From: Oreohelix idahoensis
Taxonomy: Eukaryota > Mollusca > Gastropoda > Stylommatophora > Oreohelicidae
Direction of reading: 5' to 3'
Assembly (NCBI GenBank): GCA_024509875.1
Contig: JAMPIV010012255.1
Location: 43,218 to 107,217 of the forward strand
DNA: 64,000 bases
The notes beneath the pieces are model-generated. The model was not told where the DNA came from. It searched no databases and saw only the letters and a program-made list of their open reading frames with translations. This document shows positions 48,190 through 59,910 of the stretch, piece after piece. The position numbers and the translations under genes were made by a program. Position 1 is the first letter of the stretch. Each line of letters starts with the position of its first letter.

Positions 48190-48772
48190 AAAGAGATATA
48201 GGGCAGACTTAATAAGGAGCCTACATGTGAAACAAGATGGGGACCATGAGAAAATAGGTACCATCATTCAAAAGGTGGCTCACAATTATTATTGGCCCAA
48301 GGCAAGGTGGGACATTGAGAATTTTGTAGAAAGGTGTAGCATAGCACATGAGGGAACACCCACAAGTGGGAACATTGATCAGGACCTGGACACGCCACGG
48401 GGCAAACGTAGGCCTGACAATAGAAAGAAAAATAAAGTGGACCAAATGGAATGGGAAGCCCCTTTTCACGGACAAGCTTCAATTAACTGTTTTACAATGG
48501 CCACTATGCAGAGAGTGCAAAAAGATGTCTTACCCCAGGATAAGCCGAAAATCCCTCAATCGGACTTAAACAAACTGGAGGAAGAGGATGTAGAGAGGAA
48601 ATCTCTCATCCAGAATTCTAAGTGGGGAGAAAGCCCCAAGAGAAGAATTGGTAGCGGTCGTTTTGTGCATGATAATTCTGGGAAGAAAAATCATCACTAT
48701 AGCGCTTCGAGTGGAAGAGACCATACCGGTGCATGGACAAAGAGGTCCACAAAATTAAAGGTCCATATGTAA
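48190..48772 (+). CDS. Element D module replacing the integrase core
   Basis: Fully open, in frame with the linker and second Gag part. It starts with a divergent H2C2 finger aligned without gaps to that of B (LHVKQDGDH, NYYWP, NFVERC), but the fourth ligand is Ala followed by His. About 130 residues rich in Lys, Arg, Asp, Gln and Asn follow, without a D,D35E pattern. Shared landmarks with C are EGTPTSG, TPRGK, EWE-x-PFH, RIGSGRF and KLKVHM. Similarity to C is about half of positions by eye, well below that of the flanking linker and reverse transcriptase. I do not recognise the family. DNA binding is a guess from the basic composition. Confidence 0.8.
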
Positions 48773-50675
48773 CGCTGTTAAGAACGTGGACTGATGAAAA
48801 GGCAGAGAAAAATATTACATCCTCATACCAATATGTGAATGAGCTGACCACTCGTTTAAAAACTGGCTGGAAACTTGCCAATGAAAATTTGAGACAAGCC
48901 AGGAAGAAACATGCTGCCTATTTCAACAGGAAGGCTAAAGACAGAGATTTGGCTGTGGGAGAGAAGGTACTGCTTCTTCTACCCGGTAGTCAAAATAAGT
49001 TACAAATTGGATGGCAAGGTCCATATACAGTTCTAGAGAAGGTGTCTAGAACCAATTATAAGATAGATAAGAAGGGGAAAGAAAAAATCTATCATGTGAA
49101 TCTCCTGAAGAAATATTTGGAAAGAGAAAATCAGGAAGAGACACACTTGTTGACCTTGTCCATTGCAATGGAGATGAAAAAGGAACCACTTTCATCATTT
49201 GAATATCCATTACACCCCTGTGAGACAGCGGCACAGGTGAAAATCAGTACACATTTAACTAACAATCAGAAAGAGAGAGTGCAACAGGTTCTAGATAATC
49301 ATACAGAGGTGTTAACGGACCGACGGGGCATACAAACTTATTGGAATATGATATGAAACTGATAGACCCCACACCTGTCTGTATGAAACCCTATTCGATT
49401 CCTTTTGCTAAGGAGAAAGCTTTGAAGGAAGAGATAGACTATTTGTTGAAGGAAGGAATTATTTCACACAGTGAATCTTCGTATAGTTCCAGTGTTGTAC
49501 TCTTAAGGAAACCCTCTGGAGAACATAGACTCTGTATAGATTACAGGAGACTGAATGCTATTACAGAAGGACAGGTGGATCCATTGCCTGATACAAATCA
49601 GTTGTTTGCCAGGCTAAATAAAGCTAAATATTTCTCAAAAGTGGATCTGAGTAAAGGATACTATCAGATTCCAGTAAAGCCTGAGGTTAGACCATATCTA
49701 GCTTTTAGTACCTCAGAGGGACACTATGAGTTTAACAGATTGCCATTTGGATTGAAGAATGCACCTAGTGTCTTCTCTAGAATGATGAGAAAATTATTGG
49801 ACCCTCTGAATAATCCATGCATTACAAATTTCATGGATGATATCCTTATAGCAACAGAAACATTTGAGGAACACATTGACTCTCTGAATATGCTGTTTAA
49901 TCGACTTAGAGAAGCGAATTTAACAGCCCGACCAACCAAATGTTGCGTTGGATGTAAAGAATTAGAATTCTTGGGACACACAGTCCATCAGGGAAACATG
50001 ACCCCTGACCCCAAGAATTTAGAGAAACTAAAGAAAGCCCCGAGACCACAAACCAAGAAAGACGTGAGATCCTTTGTCTCATTATGTGGTTTCTACCAAA
50101 AGTATATCAAAAACTTTAATTCCATATGTGCACCGTTAACTGATTTGACCCGTAAAGGAAATCCAGATCGAAGTACATGGACACCACAATGTGATTTAGC
50201 TTACCAGGAATTGAAGGAAAAGCTCACAAGCAAACCTATTTTGAAATTACCTGACTTAAGTCAAGAATTCATTGTAAGGACGGATGCCAGTAATATTGGG
50301 TTAGGTGCGACTCTGCTACAGATATCAGATGCATTGGATGGGGAATTAAGCCCAGTGGCATATGCTAGCAGAAAGTTGAATAAAGCTGAAACCAATTACT
50401 CAACTAGCGAAAAAGAATGTCTTGCAGTAATATGGGCGATAAAGAAATTCAATATTTATTTGTATGGGAAGGCATTTAAGTTGCAAACGGATCACAAACC
50501 CTTGTCGTTTCTAGCGCAGGCTAGGCATGAAAATTCTAGATTACTCCGTTGGTCATTACTGATGCAGCCATTTGAGTTTAGCATAGAGTATATATCTGGA
50601 AAGACAAATCTGGGAGCGGATTTTTTAAGCCGATATATGTGTGATGAGAATCACCGTAAACCCCAGAAATATTAA
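48733..50675 (+). pseudogene. Element D GPY/F-like region, reverse transcriptase and RNase H
   Basis: The frame is open from about 48703, overlaps the end of the module by about 70 bases in the -1 register and has an ATG at 48733. It passes through KIKGPYVTLLRTW, LQIGWQGPYTVL and VNLLKKYL, then is shifted at about 49325 in the conserved VLTD segment. From 49341 the second part is intact: CIDYRRLN, SKVDLSKGYYQIPV, LPFGLKNAP, FMDDIL, FLGHTVHQG, then RNase H with RTDASNIGLGATLL, SRKLNKAE, EKECLAVIWAIKKF, QTDHKPLSFL and GADFLSRY. With one frameshift only, this is the best preserved reverse transcriptase and RNase H here. Confidence 0.92.
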
Positions 50676-50728
50676 TAAATTTCTCTATGTGTATATAGAA
50701 TTATAGACTGACATATAACGTCTGTTTT

Positions 50729-50742
50729 AAGAGGGGAGAATT
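50729..50742 (+). promoter_or_regulatory. Element D polypurine tract
   Basis: AAGAGGGGAGAATT directly precedes the 3' LTR start TGTCGTG. Confidence 0.75.
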
Positions 50743-53141
50743 TGTCGTGAAACATTCTAAATCCACATATATAAATTAAAAGGTAAATGTAAAGCCTAAC
50801 ATATAAATTCAATAAAAGGAAAGAGAAATGGTAAAAGTACAGTGCTGTCACAATGGCGTACAAAAATCCCCCTTGTTTTCTACTTCGTCTGCAAATTGTA
50901 ACGTTTCACGTTGATAGTAAAGCCTACTGCATCACTACACGCTTTCTACAATAAAACGTGTACTGCATTTCTAAGAAAACCTTGAGATACGCAAGCTGAT
51001 TAATGACCTAAATTAATACTTCCATTAATTTCATTTTATACACTACGTTAACATAAACGGAAAGACAGATGAACTTAGGATAGAGAGAGGGAGGGCTGAA
51101 AGCAGGAACGCAGGCAACACTAACACGCGTCTCGCGATATACAACTAATGCCACCCTCCCCGCGCGAAAGGCCAGAAGCACTAACTTTTTTTCAAATAGA
51201 CAGTGATAAAAAAACTCTACCCATACGAGAGTTAGGTTTAAAAACCTGAAAAATGCTTATTAGGAAACATGACATTATACTGTTTTATGTCTGAAAGCCT
51301 GACAGTACCCAGACACCACATCGTATCGAAGTGAACGGGAGGTAGAAGAAAATGCATATTTTGAACGCAGCCCCTTAGCCCAATTAAACTTATATATTTG
51401 AGTTCCTTAGGACTTGCTGACAAAGAATGTGTTAAGTGTTACGCAAATAGTCTAGGAATTAACAAATTATAGCCAAAAGAAAATAGTGAGGGTGTCAGAC
51501 AACACCAAAAAAATAATCGCACAGTGGCATGTTTTGAAACCACTATTTTACGGGAAATGGGCCACCATGTAAAATCCTATTTGATTGGATAGAAGTAAAT
51601 GTAAGGCTAAACACGATTAGTCGGACTACAAATACTAATTCTTTGTTGTTGTTAGGGAAACGTGAGTAGGAGTACTTTTTTTGAAAAGCTGTGTAAACAT
51701 GGCCCGATTGGTTAGACCCGCCAATATAGTCAATTAAGAGCGTCAGTTCAGTGCCACATTTTAAAATAAACTTACCAAGAAACAGCGCGTTGAGATCCAG
51801 ATCATATTTTTCTAAATAAAAGTCTGGGACAGAGGCAGATCGGAATTTGTGCCATTATTCATCGCCAGTCAACGTATCTGTGTATTATTTCCATGAATTG
51901 TGGTAAGCTTGATATATTCGATATCTTTTTAATGAAAATTGAATGTAAATTGATAATTTATGTCTGTATATGTGCGTGGTTCAGTAGCGAACATGAGGCA
52001 AGGCCTAGATAGTGCTCCAACCTGAACAGAACGTGTCGGAGAAAAGAAAACTGCATGGAATTGCCAAATAGTACACTGACACCTATCTTATTGACTAGAA
52101 GGAAATAATGCTGGAATTGCAGAGGCGTAGTAACCATTAGGGAGGAGTATACTGGTGTAAATTGTTTCAGATGAAGCTAGCAGTTGGCTTACGCTCTGAA
52201 CTCAGTGTTTGTTCTGTATTGTGTTCAGTGTGGAAATAGATTATAAATTAGATCTGAAGTAGGAGGTACAACCTTCTTGTTTCAGGGACTGTGGTCCTAG
52301 TTATTGAAGCAGCACCTGGTCTGAGTTTTGCTGAATCCAGAGGCTGACAGCATACTCCTTGGTCCAGATAGCGACCAGTGAGGTGTCTCCAGAACACAGG
52401 AAACAATCGAGCAGAGGAGTCTTTTCCTGCCGCCATCACGAAAGATAAGCTTCTGTGGCCAGAGTAGCTCAACATTATGTGCCCCCTCAAAAATTGACAT
52501 TTTATTAAACACAGAGGGACAATTAATTGGTTCAAATGACAGGAACTGTGAACTTTTCCCAATACTATTTCCACGATAATCAAACACTTGAAGTCATGAT
52601 GAAAAACAACAACCAAGCTTGAACAAAACCAGTATTACCTCATATTACTACTGCACAAATTACACACATAGAATAATAATAATAAAATATGTCAATACAA
52701 AGTTCATATATATAAACTGTGTACATACTACTTGTAATTACATTTGATTGTGATTCCTGGTTCACTGTGTAGTTGAATCAGGATACCCATTATTGAAAGA
52801 ATTAATACATATATTTTTAAACTTAAACACTTGACTCATTTAAGATAGTCTTATAGAGTGTTATATGTGTGTGAGTGTCACAGTGTTGTAAAGTGTTGTG
52901 GAATAAATTAAATTGTTTATCTGTTTGTTGTTGTTGTGACTTACACTTCATCATTTTCATAACCCTAGACATTTAACGTAGTCATCACAATATTCCAGAA
53001 TAATTCTGACTGAGGTAAATGTGGTAGCAAGTAAGGTCATCTGTAATACACCACACTTATTAGATACAGATACCTTCACAGCTGATCTCAGTCAGTACAC
53101 TAAGTCCCCTATAGATATTTATAACATCCCACTTTACCACA
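50743..53141 (+). repeat. Element D 3' LTR
   Basis: Sister of 44095-46500 with few substitutions and small indels. It ends TACCACA, then ATTGC and the remaining part of the element C LTR. Confidence 0.92.
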
Positions 53142-53146
53142 ATTGC

Positions 53147-54125
53147 ATTGAAGCAAACTATGTAAAAGTACAGTGGCGTATCTGCCATAGGGACCTGTGG
53201 TGTGGCCACAGAAGGGTGTGAGTCATAAATTAGAAGCTGACCCCATATTGTCATGTATAGATAGGGATAAGAAGTTGTGATCAGGTTGAAAAGGCCAGGG
53301 TGTCCTTTTATTGCAGAGTTTTTATTTCCTGTTACCATCCGGTGACAGGAAACCTGATGAGTGGGTGTAAAGTCTCCATTATAAAGTTTAAGCTGTCAGC
53401 TGATAGCCTGAAGGAGCTTACGTGTGGGTGCTGATCGACATTGTCTCTACATTGATATACTGACTTATATTCGACCTACGAAGAATCCCAGGTGACAGGT
53501 TATCAGCTGGGACCTCTGACATTTCATCCTAAGAAAATAACTCCTATCAAAATAACATTGAATTATATGGGGCTTGATGTAAACAACAGCTCCTCATAAC
53601 ATATGACAATCACTAACAACTATTAAAGTTTGATTCTGTGAATACACCTATAGGAACTCTATATTAACATATATTCATAGGACCAAGAGTCCATATTTTT
53701 AGTTACAACATTATATGTAAATATATTTCCTCATTTTCAAAGACCTGTCCAAAAGAAGTTGGCGGGACAGGCAGATTAAATTGTAAAAAGAAAAAAAACA
53801 TTAATATTTTAAAAGAAAACTTTAACCACTGTCTTATTCATTTTAAAATAGTGAGTTAAAGTGTATTGTGTTGATGTACCATCATCTTCATCTCACCCCT
53901 AGACACTAGAGACATCATACACCAGCCACTAGAATCAAAATACGGACTGTGTGAGATCTAGGGAGGTAGCGTTAGGTTCCCTGATCAATATATCATCATC
54001 ATCATCATTCCTTTTATAGTCAGGGACCTACATGTGCTTGACCTCACACAGTTAACACAGACACAACTATCTTTCTTGTTAGGTATAACATCTTAACCTC
54101 CCCAGCAAAAATTACATTTGCTACA
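53147..54125 (+). repeat. Element C 3' LTR, right part
   Basis: Continues the element C LTR from the point of the D insertion, matching from about 36880 onward in the 5' copy. It lacks about 18 bases present in the 5' LTR near 36970. It ends GCTACA before the TA array. Confidence 0.9.
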
Positions 54126-54404
<279 letters not shown>

Positions 54405-55221
54405 CAGTTGTTCCTTTCTGGTTGGAAATAGGTATTACAAATTTATACGGCAGGTCAAATCTTGCCGGTAAATTACTTTCTTTTTATCGGTTGTGTCCTG
54501 TTTTAGTCCAACAGTTATTTCATGTCATCTGCTGTCACGCTGGTGGTAAGCATTTTTTTTTTTTTCAAATATGGCCTGGATGCTCTGTCTCCCATTTGTT
54601 TATTTAACTGCTCTTGGTAGATCTTTTTGCCTCTTCACAAGTTACACATGTGTCGGTTTGTGCCTGCTCTTCACCCCTAAGGATATGCCAACTGGGTATG
54701 ATACATAGTATCGTGTACACTTTTAAACCGTTGAAATAGCTAGATTATTGACGCTCGTTTGTCCTTTATGTCTTTGTTGCTTTAATTCTTCAGAGCTGCT
54801 AGTGTTGGCAATCTCTCAGTATTTCCAGATGTCATTAGAACTCGTTTTGCACTAACAGTTAACCATCTCTGACTCTGGCGTTTGTTAAAACTTTTTCATT
54901 TGCTTCCTGGTAGTTTTTGTCAGTTCACGAGCTTAGCTTGATGAATTTCCTACATCTCCAATGAATTGAATTGTTAGGCCTTTTCGTTTTGCTTTGGTCT
55001 GAGTGTTCTTTTCTTCAGTGGCTATAGTACTTTCTGTCATTTCAAAACCTCTATTTTTGAAAACAGGGTTCATGGTGACACACAGGAGTAGAATCTTTTT
55101 CTGCTCTCATCTTTGCTTGTGTTATTTCTATGAAGTTACACTGCATAAATCTTCCCGGTCTCAATTTATTTATCTGGTACACTGAGTGGTCTGCTGGCTT
55201 TTTTATTTTATTTTTCAGCTT

Positions 55222-55285
55222 CATGCTGGTCCCTGTTGTCTCTGGCGGGAACCGTACTCAGATCGGTTGGTTGTAAGTCAACCAT
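55222..55285 (-). repeat. tRNA-like fragment
   Basis: On the minus strand it has a stem-loop GGTTGACTTACAACC where an anticodon arm would be, followed by GAGTACGGTTCCCGCC, a decayed B box. It may be a SINE head. It is too decayed to name. Confidence 0.3.
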
Positions 55286-55485
55286 TTTAAAACCGATTAA
55301 TCACCACCTCCTTAAATCATTATCAGTTTTCTTTTTATCGCCTTACGAAGGAGCATGGGAGTCACTACTGCAGCTGGCCCCTTTCCTGGAAGCCTGTACC
55401 AAGTAGTCACGTGCTCTTGCAGCAGTGGTTTCTGTGACAATTTGTTTGACATGATAAGGCTGTCAGCCTCATGTACAATCTTATA

Positions 55486-55560
55486 TAGTCGCCCTTTACG
55501 ACATGATGGACTGAGGAGTCTTATTCTGTCTTTGCCTCATTAAAGACCCGTGGGATCTAC
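55486..55560 (+). repeat. SINE-core-like motif, second occurrence
   Basis: TAGTCGCCCTTTACGACATG followed by ATGG, TATTCT and TTTGC in the same order as in the SINE-like insertion of element A near 12981. The surrounding sequence is not clearly related, so only the core is shared. Confidence 0.45.
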
Positions 55561-56507
55561 CAGGCACCGTTGACTTGATCTGTGTTCTTTATTGTATTCT
55601 TGGTAATACGCAATTCTCTCATTCGCTAAATCGTTGACGCGATGATGGAAAGATAGCAGCTGGTAACCTGTGTTTCAAATGATAGTTATACAGAGGTTTC
55701 CACACACTGACAATAACCATGAAAGTATGCTGTAATATTTATAGCTCTTGATAAATATTAGCGTGCAATTGTACAACCTTGACCGAGGGACGTAGGCAAA
55801 TTATTACGCAGCAGTATTCTGTAGATTTTAACATAATAAGATGTAAAAAAAAAAAGTGTGATAACAAGCACCGTCTTCCTACATTTCGTCTGCTCTCCAG
55901 ATTATGTTAGCGAACTTGTATTTTAAACTACTGCCTTTCTTAACATTGCTGGTTGTTCTCAGTATGCCCGGGCTTCCGTGTCAAGCGGTGATCAGATGCA
56001 GGGCCTAGTTAGTTCTGATTTCTCCTTTCTTCAAGAAGTAGAGTTTTTTTTTTTTTCTTTCTTTCATTTAAATTGAACACCACGTTACAGATCTTGTTTT
56101 ACTCAGACGGGGAACACTGTTTTGTTTACTGCGTTCATCTTGACTTGCCATTTTCTGATTTACTCCTTGAATGTTGATAGGACTTGCTGTATCTGGGAGC
56201 TTGTTGTGGTGATATTCTTCAGAGGCCCACACTGCTCTCATCAGTAAACAAGGAATAACCGACTCTTTTCGGGATATTTTCGGTTACATTGTATTATGTT
56301 TATAATGCGATTCAGTTGTCATTTCTCTCAATTTTCATATATATTTTCCTGTACTATCAACCCCCAATAAAGACCGCGATCAAAACAAGATTTTTGCCAA
56401 GAAATAATGTAACTTATCTCCTTATTAAACGTCGTTGGCTTCAGGTAGAGTATACAATGATGATAGCAGCTGTTAGCGTTACAGTGTAAACTTTGTGCTG
56501 GAAACAC

Positions 56508-56630
56508 CAAGGTAAAAGAAAGAGAGGAAGATCCAAAATCACGTGGAGAAAAGAACTAGAGAGACACATAAAAAGAATAAAGAAGACGTGGAAAAAACAG
56601 GAACGGATAATACAGGACAGATAATACAGG
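56508..56630 (+). pseudogene. LINE C-terminal fragment running into a minisatellite
   Basis: The translation GKRKRGRSKITWRKELERH, then TWKKQERIIQDR, matches the end of many non-LTR reverse transcriptases, where a GKR-x-RGRP-x-x-TW motif is followed by a basic helix and an AQDR-x-x-W motif. The last residues, IIQDR, are encoded by the very bases that form the first unit of the 14-bp array. No upstream LINE part is visible. Confidence 0.65.
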
Positions 56631-56984
56631 ACAGATAATACAGGACAGATAATACAGGACAGATAATACAGGACAGATAATACAGGACAGATAATACAGG
56701 ATAGATAATACAGGACAGATAATACAGGACAGATAATACAGGATAGATAATACAGGATAGATAATACAGGACAGATAATACAGGACAGATAATACAAGAC
56801 AGATAATACAGGACAGATAATACAGGACAGATAATACAGGACAGATAATACAGGACAGATAATACAGGACAGATAATACAGGACAGATAATACAGGACAG
56901 ATAATACAGGACAGATAATACAGGACAGATAATACAGGACAGATAATACAGGACAGATAATACAGGACAGATAATACAGGACAG
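56608..56984. repeat. 14-bp minisatellite, about 27 copies
   Basis: Unit ATAATACAGGACAG, with variants having GGATAG or AAGACAG. It spans 377 bp. Open frames across it, such as the Cys/Leu/Tyr-rich one on the minus strand, come from the repeat. Confidence 0.95.
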
Positions 56985-58529
56985 AAGGCCTTAGCGTAAA
57001 ACCTTTACCATAAAGACAGCTGAGTTAGTGAATGTATGACTCTGTTTACTTCCAAATTGAAAACATTCATTTTTAAATAATTCAAATGGATTTAGAAAAT
57101 CATTGTGAAAGATGGAGATACATAGAAGCAGATAAAAGGGAAAACGAAGTGGAAAAATGGAAGTTAGAAACAAACACTTTAATGATAAAGGCCGACAATA
57201 AATCCAGTTTTTATTCCAGAAGGTTGCAGCCCGTCTGCTTCTTCTTGAAGCGCCATGTCTGGTGGTATATACGACCATGTCTCTCCACAACGTCCTGTCT
57301 CCTGTGCTGTTTACCACTTATGTTGTCATCTTTCCGTGCCTTGATGTCAAGCTGTACATCATCTTCCCTCTTTGTCGTCCTTTATTTCTTTGTCTTCAAT
57401 TTTTGTCACTGTTATATTTACAGCTTTCTTCTTCTAAATAACATGCTCAAAGATGCTGGATTTTTTTTTTTCTAATATGATTAATAATCTTCCTTTGAGC
57501 ACTGGTTGGCCACCCCTGCATAAAATCTAAAAGTTCCTACAGGATCTACCAACCGGCAGTAAACGACTATTATCCATTTCCAAAGCTCATATCTCTTGTG
57601 TACTAGTAATATTCAACGACATTCTTGAAAACGAGTAAGTAACCCGCCAAAACAAGACGGCCCCCCCGGTGAAATTGTATTGTGCTGTTTCTTCTGCATG
57701 TCCCGGTGAAGGCACTAATTCTACTGTGGTCATTTCATTCTTTTTCCTTCTATAGCAGATTACATTGGATCGTTCTATGCAAACTTATCATGGCTTATGG
57801 TCAATGTGTGGCCGTGTATGTTTATACGGCACTAGTAGTTATATTGATTTTATTTAGTCAGAGTTAATCCTTCATATGTTGTGGTGGTTCAAGTGCTAAC
57901 TGGCCTTCCGCCAGAGATGGTGATACTTGACCTTTTGTTATTCTTTTTCAACCCAGGAATGTTCTTCCCTTTAAGTTTGGTGATAAGCAAAACAGTTTCA
58001 GCACAACAACGTATATCCAAAAGAAATTACTGTAAAGTTCCACAAACAGCAATGTAGAAAAAAACAATTAGAGTTTATTGATGTCATTAGGCAAACACTG
58101 TAAATTTCACATTGATGATTGGTTATCCAAGATGAAAAAATATGTAATCCAACTGAATAATATACAAGGTATGTATATCCAAATAGAATAATATATGTAT
58201 ATCCAAATAGAATAATATACTGATTTGTCTACTCAAAAACTTGTCTTGGTATCCTCAAAGACGAAGTTCACCTAACGCTATCTGTAAAAATCCTAAAGTA
58301 ACAAGTTTATGTTCTTTTGAGTTTGTATTATTATTTTATTATACATAAACATGTTTCCAATAGTCTATATTTAGCGCTGACGTCACCACCCTAACCGAAG
58401 CCATTCGACCCTCTATGCTAACGGAGTTTCACGTGGTCTATGTTCAATGGTTTCTTCGCGAAGTCAGCCCCGACCCTCGATCTGGTTTCATAACTAGCGG
58501 TAACACAGTTAGCGTCACTTCGGCGGACT
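56985..58529. other. Unassigned DNA
   Basis: No supported gene. A unit of about 23-24 bp containing GTATATCCAAATAGAATAATA is repeated two to three times near 58160-58220. The part from about 58380 is less AT-rich and may belong to the LINE that follows, but I could not align it. Confidence 0.45.
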
Positions 58530-58945
58530 TAACACCACGTGGCTCACACATACATTGTGTATATCATCAATGATAAACTCTCTATGGGCACCGAAATTGA
58601 TAGCCTCATTAACAAAGCTGCAGCTACCTTTACCCGCCTCACATCACGTGTTTGGAGAAACGCCAAACTCACAACGAAGACCAAAGCTGCGGTATATAAC
58701 ACCTGCATCCCAGTACACTTCTATATGATAGTGAGACCTGGACAATCTATGCTAAGCAAGAAAGAAGGCTCAATACCTGCCATCTACCGTGTTTGCGCCA
58801 CCTCCTCGGCCTTTCGTGGAAAGATAAAGTGCCAAGTGTGGAGGTGTTGTCACGGGCTGGCCTTAAAAGCCTGTATAGCCGGCTGAGACAGGGAAGCCTA
58901 CGCTGTCTTGGCCATATCCACCGCATGAAAGATGGTCGCCTTTGA
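58530..58945 (+). pseudogene. LINE reverse transcriptase C-terminal fragment
   Basis: Translation gives TEIDSLINKAAATFTRL, then SRVWRNAKLTTKTKAAVYN, then in another frame YDSETWTIYAKQERRLN, then LGLSWKDKVPS, VLSRAGLKSLYSRLRQ and LGHIHRMKDGRL. This is the standard order at the C-terminal side of the reverse transcriptase of a widespread invertebrate LINE type. A frame change near 58725 and a stop after DGRL break it. It stops where the 21-bp array starts. Confidence 0.8.
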
Positions 58946-59880
58946 AGAAATGTTTGGGGACTAGAAGAAATATTTTAAGAAATATTTGACAACTGTTAGT
59001 AGTGTTTGACAACTGTTAGAAATATTTGCCAACTGGAATAACCGTTTAAAGAAATATTTGACAGCTAACAAAAAACGTTTGCATAAATATTTGGCAACTG
59101 TAAGAAATATTTGAAGAAATATTTGACAACTTGAAGAAATATTTGCCAAGTGGAAGAAATATTTTGACACCGGTAAGAAATATTTGACAAGTCGAAGACA
59201 TATTTTGACAAGTGGAAGGAATTTTTGCCAAGTGGAAAAAATACTTTGCCAACGGTAAGAAATATTTACCAAGTGGAAGAAATATTTTGACAAGTGGAAG
59301 AAATTTTTTTGCCAAGTGGAAGAAATATTTTGACACCGGTAAGAAATATTTGACAAGTGGAAGAAATATTTTGACAAGTGGAAGAAATTTTTTTTGCCAA
59401 GTGGAAGAAATATTTTGACAACGGTAGGAAATATTTTGACAACGGTAAGAAATATTTGACCAGTGGAAGAAATATTTTGACAAGTGGAAGAAATTTGTTT
59501 GCCAAGTGGAAGAAATATTTTGACAATGGTAAGAAATATTTTGACAACGGTAAGAAAATATTTGACAAGTGGGAAGAAATATTTGCCAAGTGGAAGAAAT
59601 ATTTTGACAACGGTAAGAAATATTTTGACAACGGTAAGAAAATATTTGACAAGTGGAAGAAACATTTTGATAAGTGGAAGAAATTTTTTTGCCAAATGGC
59701 AGAAATATTTTGACAACGGTAAGAAATATTTTGACAACGGAAAGAAAATATTTGACAAGTAGAAGAAATATTGTGATAAGTGGAAGAGATTTTTTGTGCC
59801 AAGTTGCAGAAATATTTTGACAACGGTAAGAAATATTTGCCAAGTGGAAGAAATTTTTTACAACAGGAAAAAATATTTAA
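58942..59880. repeat. 21-bp minisatellite, about 40 copies
   Basis: Units of about 21 bp alternate between AAGTGGAAGAAATATTTTGAC and AACGGTAAGAAATATTTTGAC types, with one-base length variants. Because 21 is a multiple of three, several frames stay open for up to 265 codons on both strands. They encode only the repeat and are not called as genes. Confidence 0.93.
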
Positions 59881-59910
59881 TGAACAACATTTAATAAAAA
59901 GTTTGGATCC

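Larger units (their letters stand above)
44095..53141 (+). mobile_element. Element D: Gypsy retrotransposon lacking protease and integrase core
   Basis: LTRs of 2,406 and 2,399 bp start TGTCGTGAAAC and end TACGACA or TACCACA. ATTGC is duplicated at 44090-44094 and 53142-53146. The uninterrupted target exists at 36875-36879 in the other LTR of C, which fixes the boundaries. The internal region has Gag with zinc knuckle, no protease, the same unidentified module as C in place of the integrase core, then reverse transcriptase and RNase H. Only a few frame breaks are present and the LTRs are nearly identical, so it is a recent insertion. Confidence 0.93.
35317..54125 (+). mobile_element. Element C: Gypsy retrotransposon lacking the integrase core, containing element D
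   Basis: LTRs of about 2.5 kb start TGTAGTAAAATC and end GCTACA, with TATAT on both sides inside the TA array. The internal part encodes Gag, a protease, a divergent integrase finger plus an unidentified basic module instead of the integrase core, then GPY/F-like region, reverse transcriptase and RNase H. The 3' LTR is split by element D. The upstream reading frame (38102-40579) keeps one frame but has five in-frame stops, and the RNase H has a frameshift. Confidence 0.9.
54402..56507. other. Unassigned DNA right of the TA array
   Basis: T-rich, low-information sequence. Short open frames have no domain. It includes a tRNA-like piece near 55222-55285 and a SINE-core-like motif near 55486, both listed separately. 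Confidence 0.5.

Noticed and set aside
56441..56797. Cys/Leu/Tyr-rich minus-strand frame that looks like a membrane protein
   Set aside because: It is a translation of the 14-bp minisatellite.
57086..57475. A 129-codon plus-strand frame
   Set aside because: No recognisable motif, biased T-rich second half, no homologous copy in the window.
58961..59843. Long open frames of up to 265 codons on the minus strand and over 100 on the plus strand
   Set aside because: They consist only of a 21-bp tandem repeat read in different frames. Frames stay open because 21 is a multiple of three.
56608..59880. Regularly spaced repeats resembling a CRISPR array
   Set aside because: Units are directly tandem without unique spacers, and the window is eukaryotic.
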